The notes under the pieces are model-generated. The model ran no database searches and had not been told where the DNA came from. It was given only the letters and a program-made list of their open reading frames with translations. The translations under genes and the position numbers were made by a program. This document shows, in pieces, positions 45,089 through 53,589 of a DNA stretch of 64,000 bases. Source of the stretch: Nocardioides malaquae (GTDB lineage Bacteria > Actinomycetota > Actinomycetes > Propionibacteriales > Nocardioidaceae); contig NZ_JADCSA010000006.1 in assembly GCF_015070385.1 (NCBI RefSeq), positions 1 to 64,000 on the forward strand, given 5' to 3'. Position 1 is the stretch's first letter, and the number at the start of each line of letters is the position of its first letter.

Positions 45089-45868
45089 GTGCCGACCTTT
45101 TCCGTGCCCGGGGCCGTGCTCGACGTCGAGCTCAGCGACGAGGGCGGCCACCCCGTCGTGCAGCTGCACGGGCTCACCTCGAGCCGGCGGCGCGACCGGC
45201 TGCTCGACCTCGACCTCGGCCGGGGTCTGAGCGGCACCCGGCTGCTGCGCTACGACGCCCGCGGTCACGGCCGCTCCACCGGGCGCGCGGTCGCCGAGGA
45301 CTACCGCTGGCACGCGATCGCCGACGACCTGCTCGCGCTGCTCGACGCCTGGTTGCCCGGCGAGGCGGTGCACGGCGTCGGGCCCTCCATGGGGTGCGCC
45401 ACGCTGCTGCACGCGGCCGTGAAGGACCCCGAGCGGTTCACCAGCCTGACGCTGCTGGTGCCGCCGACCGCCTGGGAGACCCGGCAGGCCAAGGCGGCGG
45501 ACTACCTGCGCGCCGCCGACATCGTGGAGCGGATCGGCATGGACGCCTTCGTGCAGGCGAGCCGCATGGTGCCGCGCCCGCCCGCCACCGCCGGCACCCC
45601 GGAGACCGTGCCCGACGTCTCCGAGGAGCTGCTGCCCTCACTCATGCGGGGCGCCGCGCTGAGCGACCTGCCCCCGCGCGAGGCCATCGCCGGCATCGAC
45701 GTGCCGGTCACGATCCTGGCGTGGATCGACGACCCGACCCACCCGGTCTCCACCGCCGAGGCCCTCGCTCACCTGCTGCCGAACGCTCGCCTCGAGGTCG
45801 CGCGTACGCCCCACGACGTCGCGCGGTGGCCCGAGGTGCTCTGCGAGGACGTCGCCCGTCACGGGTGA
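45089..45868 (+). CDS. Alpha/beta hydrolase
   Basis: The 259-residue protein has the fold's oxyanion region VVQLHGLTSSRR, the turn LRYDARGHGRS and the nucleophile elbow GPSMGCAT (Ser as nucleophile). A late Asp-containing strand (VTILAWIDDP) and His in PHDVARWP complete the triad. The substrate is not evident. GTG start has perfect AGGAGG seven bases upstream, which fixes the start although the frame is open far upstream. It converges with the AMP-binding gene 10 bases away. Confidence 0.88.
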   Translation: MPTFSVPGAVLDVELSDEGGHPVVQLHGLTSSRRRDRLLDLDLGRGLSGTRLLRYDARGHGRSTGRAVAEDYRWHAIADDLLALLDAWLPGEAVHGVGPSMGCATLLHAAVKDPERFTSLTLLVPPTAWETRQAKAADYLRAADIVERIGMDAFVQASRMVPRPPATAGTPETVPDVSEELLPSLMRGAALSDLPPREAIAGIDVPVTILAWIDDPTHPVSTAEALAHLLPNARLEVARTPHDVARWPEVLCEDVARHG

Positions 45869-45877
45869 GGGCCGGGG

Positions 45878-47536
45878 TCAGCCGTGACCGCGCTCGACCA
45901 ACCCCAGTCGCGCCGCGGTCTCCTCGCGCATCTCGACCTTGCGGATCTTGCCCGTGACCGTCATCGGGAACTCCTCGACGACGAGCACGTAGCGCGGGAT
46001 CTTGTAGTGCGCGAGCTTGCCGGAGGCGAAGGTGCGTACCGCCTCGGCGTCAAGGGGCTGGGCGCCTGCACGCATCCGGATCCAGGCGCAGAGCTCCTCG
46101 CCGTACTTCTCGTCGGGCACCCCGATCACCTGCACGTCCTCCACGTCGGGGTGCGCGAGCAGGAACTCCTCGATCTCGCGCGGATAGATGTTCTCGCCGC
46201 CGCGGATCACCATGTCCTTGATGCGGCCCACGATCGTGCAGTAACCGTCCTCGCGCATGACCGCCAGGTCGCCGGTGTGCATCCAGCCGTCCGCGTCGAT
46301 GGCCTCCGCGGTCTTCTCCGGGTCGTCCCAGTAGCCCAGCATCACCGAGTAGCCGCGGGTGCAGAACTCGCCCGCCTCCCCGCGCGGCAGCGTCTCACCG
46401 GTCAGCGGGTCGACCACCTTGATCTCGACGTGCGGTGCGGCGCGGCCGATGGTGGCCGTACGCCGCTCCACGTCGTCGTCGACCCGCGTCTGGCAGCTGA
46501 CGGGCGACGTCTCGGTCATGCCGTAGGCGATCGAGACCTCCGCCATGTGCATGTCGTCGATGCAGCGCCGCATCACCTCGACCGGGCAGACCGACCCCGC
46601 CATGATCCCGGTGCGCAGCGAGGAGAGGTCGAAGGAGTCGAAGTCGGGATGGTTCTGCATCGCGATGAACATCGTCGGCACGCCGTAGAGCCCCGTGCAG
46701 CGCTCGTCGTGCACGGTCTGCAGGGTGACGCCGGGGTCGAAGCCGGGCGCCGGGATCACCATCGTGGTGCCGTGGGTGATGCACCCCAGGTTGGCCATCA
46801 CCATGCCGAAGCAGTGGTAGAAGGGCACCGGGATGCAGAGCCGGTCGCTCTCGGTCAGCCCGATCATCTCGGTCACGAAGTGGCCGTTGTTGAGGATGTT
46901 GCGGTGGCTCAGGGTCGCGCCCTTGGGGAATCCGGTGGTGCCCGAGGTGTACTGGATGTTGATCGGGTCGGTCGGGCTCAGCGAGGCCGTACGCTCGGCC
47001 AGCGCCGCCGCGTCGACGTCGCCCGCGCGGGCCAGCAGGGCGTCCCACGAGGGCGTACCGATGTGCACGACCTCGCCCACCTGCGGCGAGTCGGGCAGCA
47101 CCTCGCGGACCATCGCCACGTAGTCGCTCGACTTGAAGTCGGTGGCCGCGATGACCATGCGCGCCCCTGACTGGTTGAGGGCGTAGGAGAGCTCGTGGGT
47201 GCGATAGGCGGGGTTGACGTTGACGAGCACGATCCCGGCTTTGGCGGTGGCCACCTGCACGAGCGTCCACTCCGCACAGTTGGGCGCCCAGATCGCCACC
47301 CGGTCGCCAGCGGCCAGGCCGGCGCCGATGAGGGCACGCGCCAAGGCGTCGACGTCCCGCTGCATCTCGGCCCAGGTCCACCGGCGACCCGAGGCGACCT
47401 CGACCAGCGCCTCCCGCTCGGGGTGGCGCGCGACCGTCGCGTCGAACGCCTCGCCGATGGTGACGGCGAGCAGGGGAACGGTCGTCTCGCCAGCCGCGTA
47501 CGACAGTGCGGGCGATGCGGTGGACGTGGACGGCAA
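45878..47536 (-). CDS. AMP-binding fatty-acid-type acyl-CoA synthetase
   Basis: The 552-residue ANL-family ligase has [18 protein letters not shown], the core motif [35 protein letters not shown] and C-terminal catalytic lysine in TVTGKIRK. The sequence type matches short/medium-chain FadD-like enzymes. The start is the unusual TTG at 47536, supported by a good GGGAGG five bases upstream. It probably feeds beta-oxidation; the neighbours give no more specific hint. Confidence 0.9.
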   Translation of the reverse strand: MPSTSTASPALSYAAGETTVPLLAVTIGEAFDATVARHPEREALVEVASGRRWTWAEMQRDVDALARALIGAGLAAGDRVAIWAPNCAEWTLVQVATAKAGIVLVNVNPAYRTHELSYALNQSGARMVIAATDFKSSDYVAMVREVLPDSPQVGEVVHIGTPSWDALLARAGDVDAAALAERTASLSPTDPINIQYTSGTTGFPKGATLSHRNILNNGHFVTEMIGLTESDRLCIPVPFYHCFGMVMANLGCITHGTTMVIPAPGFDPGVTLQTVHDERCTGLYGVPTMFIAMQNHPDFDSFDLSSLRTGIMAGSVCPVEVMRRCIDDMHMAEVSIAYGMTETSPVSCQTRVDDDVERRTATIGRAAPHVEIKVVDPLTGETLPRGEAGEFCTRGYSVMLGYWDDPEKTAEAIDADGWMHTGDLAVMREDGYCTIVGRIKDMVIRGGENIYPREIEEFLLAHPDVEDVQVIGVPDEKYGEELCAWIRMRAGAQPLDAEAVRTFASGKLAHYKIPRYVLVVEEFPMTVTGKIRKVEMREETAARLGLVERGHG

Positions 47537-47771
47537 CGGGACCTCCCGAGGGAAGAGTGACCTGGATCACTCACTCTGGCTGAGGCGTCGGCGGCTGCCA
47601 AGGGCCCAGAGTGTCCTCGTCCACGAATGGCGGCGTCCGTGCGGTGAACGGTCGTTAACCAACTGGTCCACGGCGGCGGGGTGTGTTCCCAAGCCGGTCC
47701 GGAGCCGCCACACTGGCCCGGTCACACCACCGGCCTGGTCGGCCGGTGCCATCTCATCCCAGGGGGAAACC

Positions 47772-48917
47772 ATGACTGCACCCACCACGGTGCGACGGGC
47801 GGCCGCGGCCGCGATCGCCGGGGCGTTCTCGCTCGGCGGCCTCGTCGCCGTCACCACCGCGCCCGCGCAGGCGTTCGACCCGTCGTGCGAACCGGCGGAG
47901 CCCGTGCTCACCTCACTCAACGTGAGCCCCACGAAGGTCAACGTGAAGACCGGCGAGCGCACCGTCATCGTCTCCGGCACCACGTCGGGACCCAAGCTCG
48001 ACTACGTCTTCGTCAACGGCGACCCGGTCGGCAAGGGCCAGGACCGGTTCGGCTACCAGTCGAAGCCCAAGGCCGGCACCTTCAAGGTCAAGGTCTCGGT
48101 GCCCAAGGGTGCGGGCAACGGCCGCCACGACCTGTCGGTCGACCTCTCCAGCGGCGACTCCTACCAGGGCTACGAGACCTCGGACCTGGCCGACATGGGC
48201 ATGCCGTCGTTCTTCAACGTCATCTCCAAGCCCGACCTCAAGGCGCCGACGCTGAAGAAGATCACCTTCAGCACCAAGAAGGTCAACACCACCAAGAAGG
48301 TCGCCAAGGTGAAGGTGACCGCCACCTTCGCCGAGAAGGGTGGCTCCGGCATGGGCTACGGCACCGTGATGATCGGCACCGCCAAGAAGACGATCGCCGC
48401 TGCCTCCCTGACCCCGAAGAAGGGCAAGCTGGTTGGCACCGCCACGATCCCCAAGTGGGTGGGCAAGGGCAAGGCCACCGTGGTCAACGCCTCCGTCGGT
48501 GACAAGGCCGGCAACTTCACCTCCTACCCGGAGGACAAGTCGCTGACCGGCAAGCTGAAGCCGCGTCTGGCCGTCACGTCGAAGACCGACCGCACCGCTC
48601 CCACCGTGGGCGCCGTGACCGTGACGCCCACCACCGGCCGCGTGGGCGACAACCGCTGGCAGGTCTCCTACTCCGTCAAGGCCACCGACAAGCAGTCGGG
48701 CGTCGGCTACGTGCTCGCCTCCCTGCGCCAGCAGGACAGCGAGTACAGCTACCCCGTCGCCCTGGGTGGCCTGAAGAACAAGAAGGGCACCTGGGTCGGC
48801 AAGGGCACCGTCGACTGCTGGCTGGCGCCCGGCACGTACGACGTCGTCATCGAGCCGACGGACAACCAGCAGAACACCACCTCCGTCACCCGCGGCACGG
48901 TGACCCTCACCAACTGA
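47772..48917 (+). CDS. Secreted Lys/Thr-rich beta-domain protein
   Basis: The 381-residue protein has a signal peptide (about 1-33, ending APAQA). It is followed by Ig-like or cadherin-like beta modules (about 45-140, 155-265 and 280-380) with repeated Lys-rich strands such as KKVNTTKKVAKVKVTA. Few Cys are present. AGGGGGAAACC provides the ribosome site. The 235-base upstream gap should hold its promoter. A strong terminator follows at 48944. Likely surface or extracellular structural role; no enzyme motif was found. Confidence 0.8.
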   Translation: MTAPTTVRRAAAAAIAGAFSLGGLVAVTTAPAQAFDPSCEPAEPVLTSLNVSPTKVNVKTGERTVIVSGTTSGPKLDYVFVNGDPVGKGQDRFGYQSKPKAGTFKVKVSVPKGAGNGRHDLSVDLSSGDSYQGYETSDLADMGMPSFFNVISKPDLKAPTLKKITFSTKKVNTTKKVAKVKVTATFAEKGGSGMGYGTVMIGTAKKTIAAASLTPKKGKLVGTATIPKWVGKGKATVVNASVGDKAGNFTSYPEDKSLTGKLKPRLAVTSKTDRTAPTVGAVTVTPTTGRVGDNRWQVSYSVKATDKQSGVGYVLASLRQQDSEYSYPVALGGLKNKKGTWVGKGTVDCWLAPGTYDVVIEPTDNQQNTTSVTRGTVTLTN

Positions 48918-48943
48918 TCCCTTCGCGGATCGAACCGGTCAGG

Positions 48944-48977
48944 CAGGCGCCCGTCCCCACCAGGGGGCGGGCGCCTG
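48944..48977 (+). terminator. Strong hairpin terminator
   Basis: CAGGCGCCCG and CGGGCGCCTG form a perfect 10-bp stem around a 14-base loop, 27 bases past the stop of the secreted protein gene. It also separates that gene from gpx. Confidence 0.8.
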
Positions 48978-49057
48978 TGGCGTCTGGTTCGTCGGGCGGA
49001 GGGGGTCGATCCGTGAGAACGGGTTGCCGGTGGGGCGGCCGCTGGTTCACTGGCGCC

Positions 49058-49540
49058 ATGACATCGCTCTTCGATTTCTCCGCCAACGCCATCAACGGCA
49101 CGCCGACGGAGCTCAAGACCTTCGACGGCCAGGTGGTCCTGGTGGTCAACACCGCCTCGCACTGCGGCTTCACCCCGCAGTTCACCGGCCTGCAGAAGCT
49201 CTACGACACCTACGCCGACCGCGGCTTCAGCGTGCTCGGCTTCCCGTGCGACCAGTTCAAGCACCAGGAGCCCGGCGACGACGCGGAGATCCTCGACTTC
49301 TGCACCGGCCAGTTCGGGGTGTCGTTCCCGATGTTCTCCAAGATCGAGGTCAACGGCCCCGGCGCCCACCCGGTCTACCGGTGGCTGCGCGAGCAGAAGT
49401 CCGGCGTGCTGGGCGACCGGGTGAAGTGGAACTTCACCAAGTTCCTCGTCGGGCGCGACGGCCAGGTGCTCAAGCGCTACGCCCCGACGACGAAGCCGGA
49501 GCAGATCGCTGCCGACATCGAGGCCGCGCTCGACGCCTGA
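49058..49540 (+). CDS. Glutathione peroxidase family protein (Cys type)
   Basis: The 160-residue thioredoxin-fold peroxidase reduces hydrogen peroxide or lipid peroxides. The catalytic Cys is in NTASHCGFT, resolving-pattern residues in FPCDQF (Gln), and KWNFTKFLV provides Trp and Asn of the tetrad. Actinobacteria lack glutathione, so thioredoxin or mycoredoxin is the likely reductant (family knowledge). ATG 49058 was chosen as the start of the fold. Confidence 0.93.
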   Translation: MTSLFDFSANAINGTPTELKTFDGQVVLVVNTASHCGFTPQFTGLQKLYDTYADRGFSVLGFPCDQFKHQEPGDDAEILDFCTGQFGVSFPMFSKIEVNGPGAHPVYRWLREQKSGVLGDRVKWNFTKFLVGRDGQVLKRYAPTTKPEQIAADIEAALDA

Positions 49541-49551
49541 CGAGAGTGGTG

Positions 49552-49899
49552 TCAGGCGAGGTCGAACTCAGCGCGATCACCCTCGGCCACCAGGTCGAGG
49601 TAGTCGGAGTTCTTGGCGATGAAGCGCGCGTAGAGCGGGCAGTAGGGCCGCACGGCGAGACCCTGCGCGCGCGCCTCGTCCAGCGAGGCGGCGGCCAGCG
49701 TCTTCGCCAGCCCCCGCCCACCGAACTGCTCGAACACCTCGGTGTGGGTGAAGTCGATGCGGCCCTCGCTGCGCCGGTAGTCGGCGAACCCGGCGAGGGT
49801 CTCGCCCACGAGCACCTCGAAGCGGTTCTGCTCCGGGTTGTCGCGCACCGTGGGGGAGTCGGAGGAGATGGCGGTCCGGTCATTCATCTGATCGGTCAT
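49552..49899 (-). CDS. Small GNAT-like N-acetyltransferase (YjdJ type)
   Basis: The 115-residue protein belongs to the short GNAT family (Gcn5-related, YjdJ/DUF). It shows GFADYRRSEGRIDFTHTEVF followed by the acetyl-CoA loop FGGRGLAKTLAAASL and RPYCPLYARFI near the end. ATG 49899 overlaps the MMPL transporter stop by 4 bases. ATG at 49887 gives better ribosome-site spacing to GGAGGG. It is likely co-transcribed with the transporter. Confidence 0.85.
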   Translation of the reverse strand: MTDQMNDRTAISSDSPTVRDNPEQNRFEVLVGETLAGFADYRRSEGRIDFTHTEVFEQFGGRGLAKTLAAASLDEARAQGLAVRPYCPLYARFIAKNSDYLDLVAEGDRAEFDLA

Positions 49900-51953
49900 C
49901 CCTCCACCGTACGGGCCGGCTTGCGGGGCCACCAGAACCTGTCGCCCAGGGTGATGGCGAGCGCGGGCACCAGCACGGTGCGGACCAGCAGCGTGTCGAG
50001 CAGGACACCGATGAAGATGATGATGCCGAGCTGGGCCAGCAGCACCAGCGGCAGCACGCCCAGCACCGCGAAGACGGCAGCCAGCAGGATGCCGGCGCTG
50101 GTGATGACGCCACCGGTGGCGGTCAGGGCCCGCAGCACGCCGCGTCGGTTGCCGTGGGTCAGCGCCTCCTCCCGGGCCCGGGTGACCAGGAAGATGTTGT
50201 AGTCGATGCCCAGCGCCACCAGGAAGAGGAAGGCGAAGAGCGGGACCGTCTGGTCGAGCGCCGGGAAGTCGAAGATGCCCCGGAAGACCCACCACGACAG
50301 ACCCATCGCCGCGGCGTAGGTCGCGATCACGGTGCCGACCAGCAGCAGGGGCGCCACGATCGAGCGCAGCAGCAGCATGAGGGCCACGAGCACGAGCAGG
50401 GCGATCATCGGCAGGATGAGCAGCCGCTCGCCGTAGGTCGCCTCGTCGACGTCGACCTTCTCGGCGTCCGAGCCACCGACGTACGTCTCGTCGTAGCCCT
50501 CGAGCGCCTCCCGCAGCGCCACGATGGTCTCCCCGGCCCCGTCGGAGCTCGGCGGGGCCTCCAACGTCGCCTGCACCACGGTGATGCCGTTGTTCTCGGC
50601 GGTGATGCGGGCCGAGGTGACGCCCTCGACGTCCTCCACCGTGGCGAGCACCTCGCGCGCGTCGTCGCGGGTGACGACCTCGGTGGGGGAGGCGGTGCCG
50701 GCCGGGAACGACTCACCGAGACGCTCGGCGGCGGTCACCGCCTGGGGCACCTGGGTGAACTGCTCCTCCGAGCTGAGCCCGGTCTTGACCTGGGTGAAGC
50801 CGACGGCCATCAGGGCGATGAGAGCGAGGGTGACCGCCACGAACGTGCCGGGGCGACGGTTGACCTGGGTGCCGACGCGGTGCCAGAAGCCGTTGCTGTC
50901 GACCAGCTGCGGCTCGCCGACCTTGGGCACCTTGGGCCAGAAGATCCAACGGCCGAAGAGCACCAGCGCGGCCGGGAGGACGATGAGCGCGAAGGCGGCG
51001 GCGATCACGATGCCGATGCCGCAGGCCAGACCCAGGCCACGGGTGGTGGGTGTGGCCGAGAGCAGTAGGGTGAGCACACCCAGCACGACGGTGGTGGCGC
51101 TGAAGAGCACCGACTCGGCGGTGCGGGTCAGGGCCCGGGCCATCGCGACGTGGCGGGCCTCCTCGATCTTCAGCTCGTCGCGGTAGCGAGAGATGAGCAG
51201 CAGGGCGTAGTTGGTGCCGGCTCCGAAGACGAGCACCGAGAGGATGCCGACCGTCGAGGCGTCCCAGGCCACGGCGTCGACGTGCTGCATCACCTGGGTG
51301 GCGGTGATCGCGGCCAGGCGGTCGGCGACCGCGACGACGGTCAGCGGCACGACCCACAGGATCGGGCTGCGGTAGGTCACGATGAGGAGCACGGCCACGA
51401 TCGAGGCGGTGGCGATGAGCAGGGTGACGTCGGCCCCGGCGAAGACCTCGCCGAAGTCGGCGCGCAGCCCCGCGGGGCCGGTGACCTCCGCGGTGACGCC
51501 GTCGGGGGAGCTGCCCTCCACCTCGTCGCGCAGGTCCTTGACCTGGTCCCTGACCCCGGCGGAGTCGCCGTCCTCCACCGGACGCACCGTGTAGGCGGCG
51601 GTGTTGTCGTCGGCGACGAGGAGGGGTGCCTGACCGACGTACTCCCGGAGCTCACCGACCTGGGCCTGGGTGAACTCACCCTCGTCGGCCGTCCAGAGCA
51701 CGATCGCCACCAGGTCCTCGCCCTCGGTGGCCTCCTCCTGCATCTTGGTCGCCTCGGTGATGTCGAAGCCGGCCGGCAGCGAGTCGACCGTCTGCTCCTC
51801 GCGCTCCGCCTCGCCGAGGCTGAACATGAAGCCGGCCAGCAGCAGCGGCAGCAGGGCCACGACCCACGCGCTGCGGCGCCCGGCGATGAAGCGGGTCAGC
51901 CGGTTGGTGCCGGCGTGGGGGTCCTGCGTCCGTTCGGAGGCGGAGGTGGGCAT
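49896..51953 (-). CDS. MMPL-family (RND) transporter
   Basis: The 685-residue protein has about 12 TM helices in the RND arrangement: one helix, a large extracytoplasmic loop (about 50-175), a group of helices, a second loop (about 375-520) and a final group. The MMPL motif LVFGAGTNYALLLISRYRDEL in the first half is matched by LGIDYNIFLVTRAREE in the second. Such proteins export lipids, siderophores or drugs. The divergent marR gene and the nested inverted repeats between them suggest a drug- or lipid-responsive efflux unit. Confidence 0.9.
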   Translation of the reverse strand: MPTSASERTQDPHAGTNRLTRFIAGRRSAWVVALLPLLLAGFMFSLGEAEREEQTVDSLPAGFDITEATKMQEEATEGEDLVAIVLWTADEGEFTQAQVGELREYVGQAPLLVADDNTAAYTVRPVEDGDSAGVRDQVKDLRDEVEGSSPDGVTAEVTGPAGLRADFGEVFAGADVTLLIATASIVAVLLIVTYRSPILWVVPLTVVAVADRLAAITATQVMQHVDAVAWDASTVGILSVLVFGAGTNYALLLISRYRDELKIEEARHVAMARALTRTAESVLFSATTVVLGVLTLLLSATPTTRGLGLACGIGIVIAAAFALIVLPAALVLFGRWIFWPKVPKVGEPQLVDSNGFWHRVGTQVNRRPGTFVAVTLALIALMAVGFTQVKTGLSSEEQFTQVPQAVTAAERLGESFPAGTASPTEVVTRDDAREVLATVEDVEGVTSARITAENNGITVVQATLEAPPSSDGAGETIVALREALEGYDETYVGGSDAEKVDVDEATYGERLLILPMIALLVLVALMLLLRSIVAPLLLVGTVIATYAAAMGLSWWVFRGIFDFPALDQTVPLFAFLFLVALGIDYNIFLVTRAREEALTHGNRRGVLRALTATGGVITSAGILLAAVFAVLGVLPLVLLAQLGIIIFIGVLLDTLLVRTVLVPALAITLGDRFWWPRKPARTVEG

Positions 51954-52018
51954 GTCGTGCTCCTCGTGCGGGCCGGTGTTCGGAGGTGGTAAGCGAGTGG
52001 TGGAGCGGGAGTACAGTG

Positions 52019-52050
52019 GTTGATGTCAAACTTCGTTAATCATCAACGAA
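52019..52050. promoter_or_regulatory. Nested inverted repeats in the MMPL-marR intergenic region
   Basis: GTTGATG (52019-52025) pairs with CATCAAC (52041-52047). A second repeat TTCGTT (52032-52037) pairs with AACGAA (52045-52050). On the minus strand TTGACA (52024-52029) could be a -35 hexamer for the transporter operon. The layout fits MarR repression of both genes. Confidence 0.6.
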
Positions 52051-52124
52051 CTTAGCAACACGTCCAACTGTGCGGAATGTTCCCGCACCGGCCCACGAAT
52101 ATCCCCACACGTCCGAGGAGGAGG

Positions 52125-52571
52125 ATGAGCGTGCCTCGCCCCGAGACGAGTGCGTCGCTGGAGGCCATCCGCGATCTCACCCGGGTCAGCTCGCGCCTCC
52201 ACCACGCCGTCTCCCGGCGCAGCGGGTTGAGCCCCACCGAGCTCAGCGCCCTCGACCTGCTCACCCGAGAGGTGATGGGGCCCGCCGACATCGCCCGCGC
52301 CCTCGACGTCACCACCGCCGCAGCCACCGGCATCGTCGACCGCCTCGAGGCCCGCGGCCACGTCGAGCGCCGCCCCCACCCCGGCGACCGCCGGCGTACG
52401 GGGGTGCACATCACCGACTCCGGCCGTGCGGACGCCCGCGGCCACCTGCAGCAGATGATCCTGGGGCTGCTCGCCAACGACGCCGCCTTCACCGACGAGG
52501 AGCGCGAGGTCGTACGCCGCTACCTTGAGGGCGCGACCGAGGCCATCAGGGCCGTCGTCGAGGACGACTGA
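52125..52571 (+). CDS. MarR-family repressor
   Basis: The 148-residue protein has a winged-helix domain (LSPTELSALDLLTREVMGPADIARALDVTTAAATGIVDRLEARG, in pieces within about 30-85) followed by the wing (RRPHPGDRRRTGVHIT). ATG 52125 sits in GAGGAGGAGG. GTG at 52131 gives ideal spacing to AGGAGG and may be the true start. Divergent from the MMPL operon; probably represses it. Confidence 0.88.
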   Translation: MSVPRPETSASLEAIRDLTRVSSRLHHAVSRRSGLSPTELSALDLLTREVMGPADIARALDVTTAAATGIVDRLEARGHVERRPHPGDRRRTGVHITDSGRADARGHLQQMILGLLANDAAFTDEEREVVRRYLEGATEAIRAVVEDD

Positions 52572-52583
52572 GCGACCGCGCTG

Positions 52584-52639
52584 TTCAGCTGTCCGCGAGC
52601 AGGGCCGCGCTCTTCAGTTGCCCGCGAGCAGGGCCGCGC
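52584..52639. repeat. Tandem duplication of the ppgK 3' end
   Basis: A 27-base unit is repeated with period 29 (52584-52610 and 52613-52639) and only two differences. Each copy includes a TCA that reads as a stop codon on the minus strand. The second copy carries the real end of ppgK; the first is a vestigial tail just downstream. Confidence 0.8.
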
Positions 52640-53369
52640 CGACGATCCCCGCGCGGTTCTCCAGGTGGGCCGGCACCATTTCGACGTCGACGTCGATCAG
52701 GTGCAGGAACTTGTCGTGGTTCTTGCTGACCCCACCACCGACCACGACCAGGTCGGGGGAGAAGAGCCTCACCACGTGGCGGTAGTAGACCGTGAGTCGC
52801 TCGGCCCACTCCTCGTAGGAGATGTCCTCGGTCTTCTTCACCTTCGCCGAGGCCCACCTCTCCGCCACCCGGCCCCCGATCTCCAGGTGGCCCAGCTCGA
52901 CGTTGGGCACCAGCACGCCGTCGTGCAGCAGCGCGGAGCCGATGCCGGTGCCGAGGGTGGTCACCAGCACCACACCCGTACGCCCCTGCGCGGCGCCCCG
53001 GGCGGCCTCGGCGTAGCCGGCGGCGTCGGCGTCGTTGACGACGTGCACCTGACGCTGGAGCCGGTCCTCGAGCAGCGCGTCGGCATCCACGCCCTGCCAC
53101 GAGGGATGGATGTTGGGTGCGAGCCCCACGACGCCGCGGCGCACGATGCCGGGCACGGTCACACCCACGGGGCCGGTGACCTCCGGATGGGCGTCGAGGA
53201 TCTCGCGGAAGATCTCCACGACCGCGTCGGGAGTCGACTCCTGCGGGGTGGCGATCTTGATCCGGTCGGCGGCGAAGTCGCCGCGCTCGAGGTCGACGAC
53301 CGCGCCCTTGATGCCGGTGCCACCGAAGTCGATGCCGAAGCGCACGCCCGAGGCGTCGTGAGAAGTCAT
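52614..53369 (-). CDS. ppgK: Polyphosphate glucokinase (ROK family)
   Basis: The 251-residue protein phosphorylates glucose using polyphosphate (or ATP). The N-terminal phosphate-binding motif is GIDFGGTGIKGAVVDLERG. NDADAAGYAEA gives the catalytic Asp, VLVTTLGTGIGSAL is the second phosphate loop, and ELGHLEIGG follows. No zinc-binding ROK cysteine cluster is present, as in actinobacterial PpgK. ATG 53369 was preferred over 53378 because GGGGA lies just upstream. Confidence 0.92.
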   Translation of the reverse strand: MTSHDASGVRFGIDFGGTGIKGAVVDLERGDFAADRIKIATPQESTPDAVVEIFREILDAHPEVTGPVGVTVPGIVRRGVVGLAPNIHPSWQGVDADALLEDRLQRQVHVVNDADAAGYAEAARGAAQGRTGVVLVTTLGTGIGSALLHDGVLVPNVELGHLEIGGRVAERWASAKVKKTEDISYEEWAERLTVYYRHVVRLFSPDLVVVGGGVSKNHDKFLHLIDVDVEMVPAHLENRAGIVGAALLAGN

Positions 53370-53436
53370 GGTCCCCATCCCAGCACGAGGTGCAGGACGC
53401 GGCCGTCGATGGGCCGCCGCGCCTCGCAGGTGGTCG

Positions 53437-53589
53437 TCACAGGTCGCGAGTCAGGTGCTCACCGTCGGGGTGACCGCCTGCGCCCGGCTGGCGCCGGTCG
53501 CTGCGCACGAGGTTGACGATCGACAGCGCCAGACCTCCCCACACGATCAGCATCGAGATGATCATCATGATGATCGAGGTGGTGCTCAT
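53437..53589 (-). CDS. metS: MetS-type small subunit of NSS amino acid importer
   Basis: This 50-residue membrane protein has a single hydrophobic helix (IIMMIISMLIVWGGLALSIV, about 6-25) and a short basic tail NLVRSDRR. Its ATG overlaps the transporter stop (ATGA). A small subunit of this kind directly downstream of an NSS transporter is required for MetPS methionine import in Corynebacterium. Confidence 0.85.
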   Translation of the reverse strand: MSTTSIIMMIISMLIVWGGLALSIVNLVRSDRRQPGAGGHPDGEHLTRDL

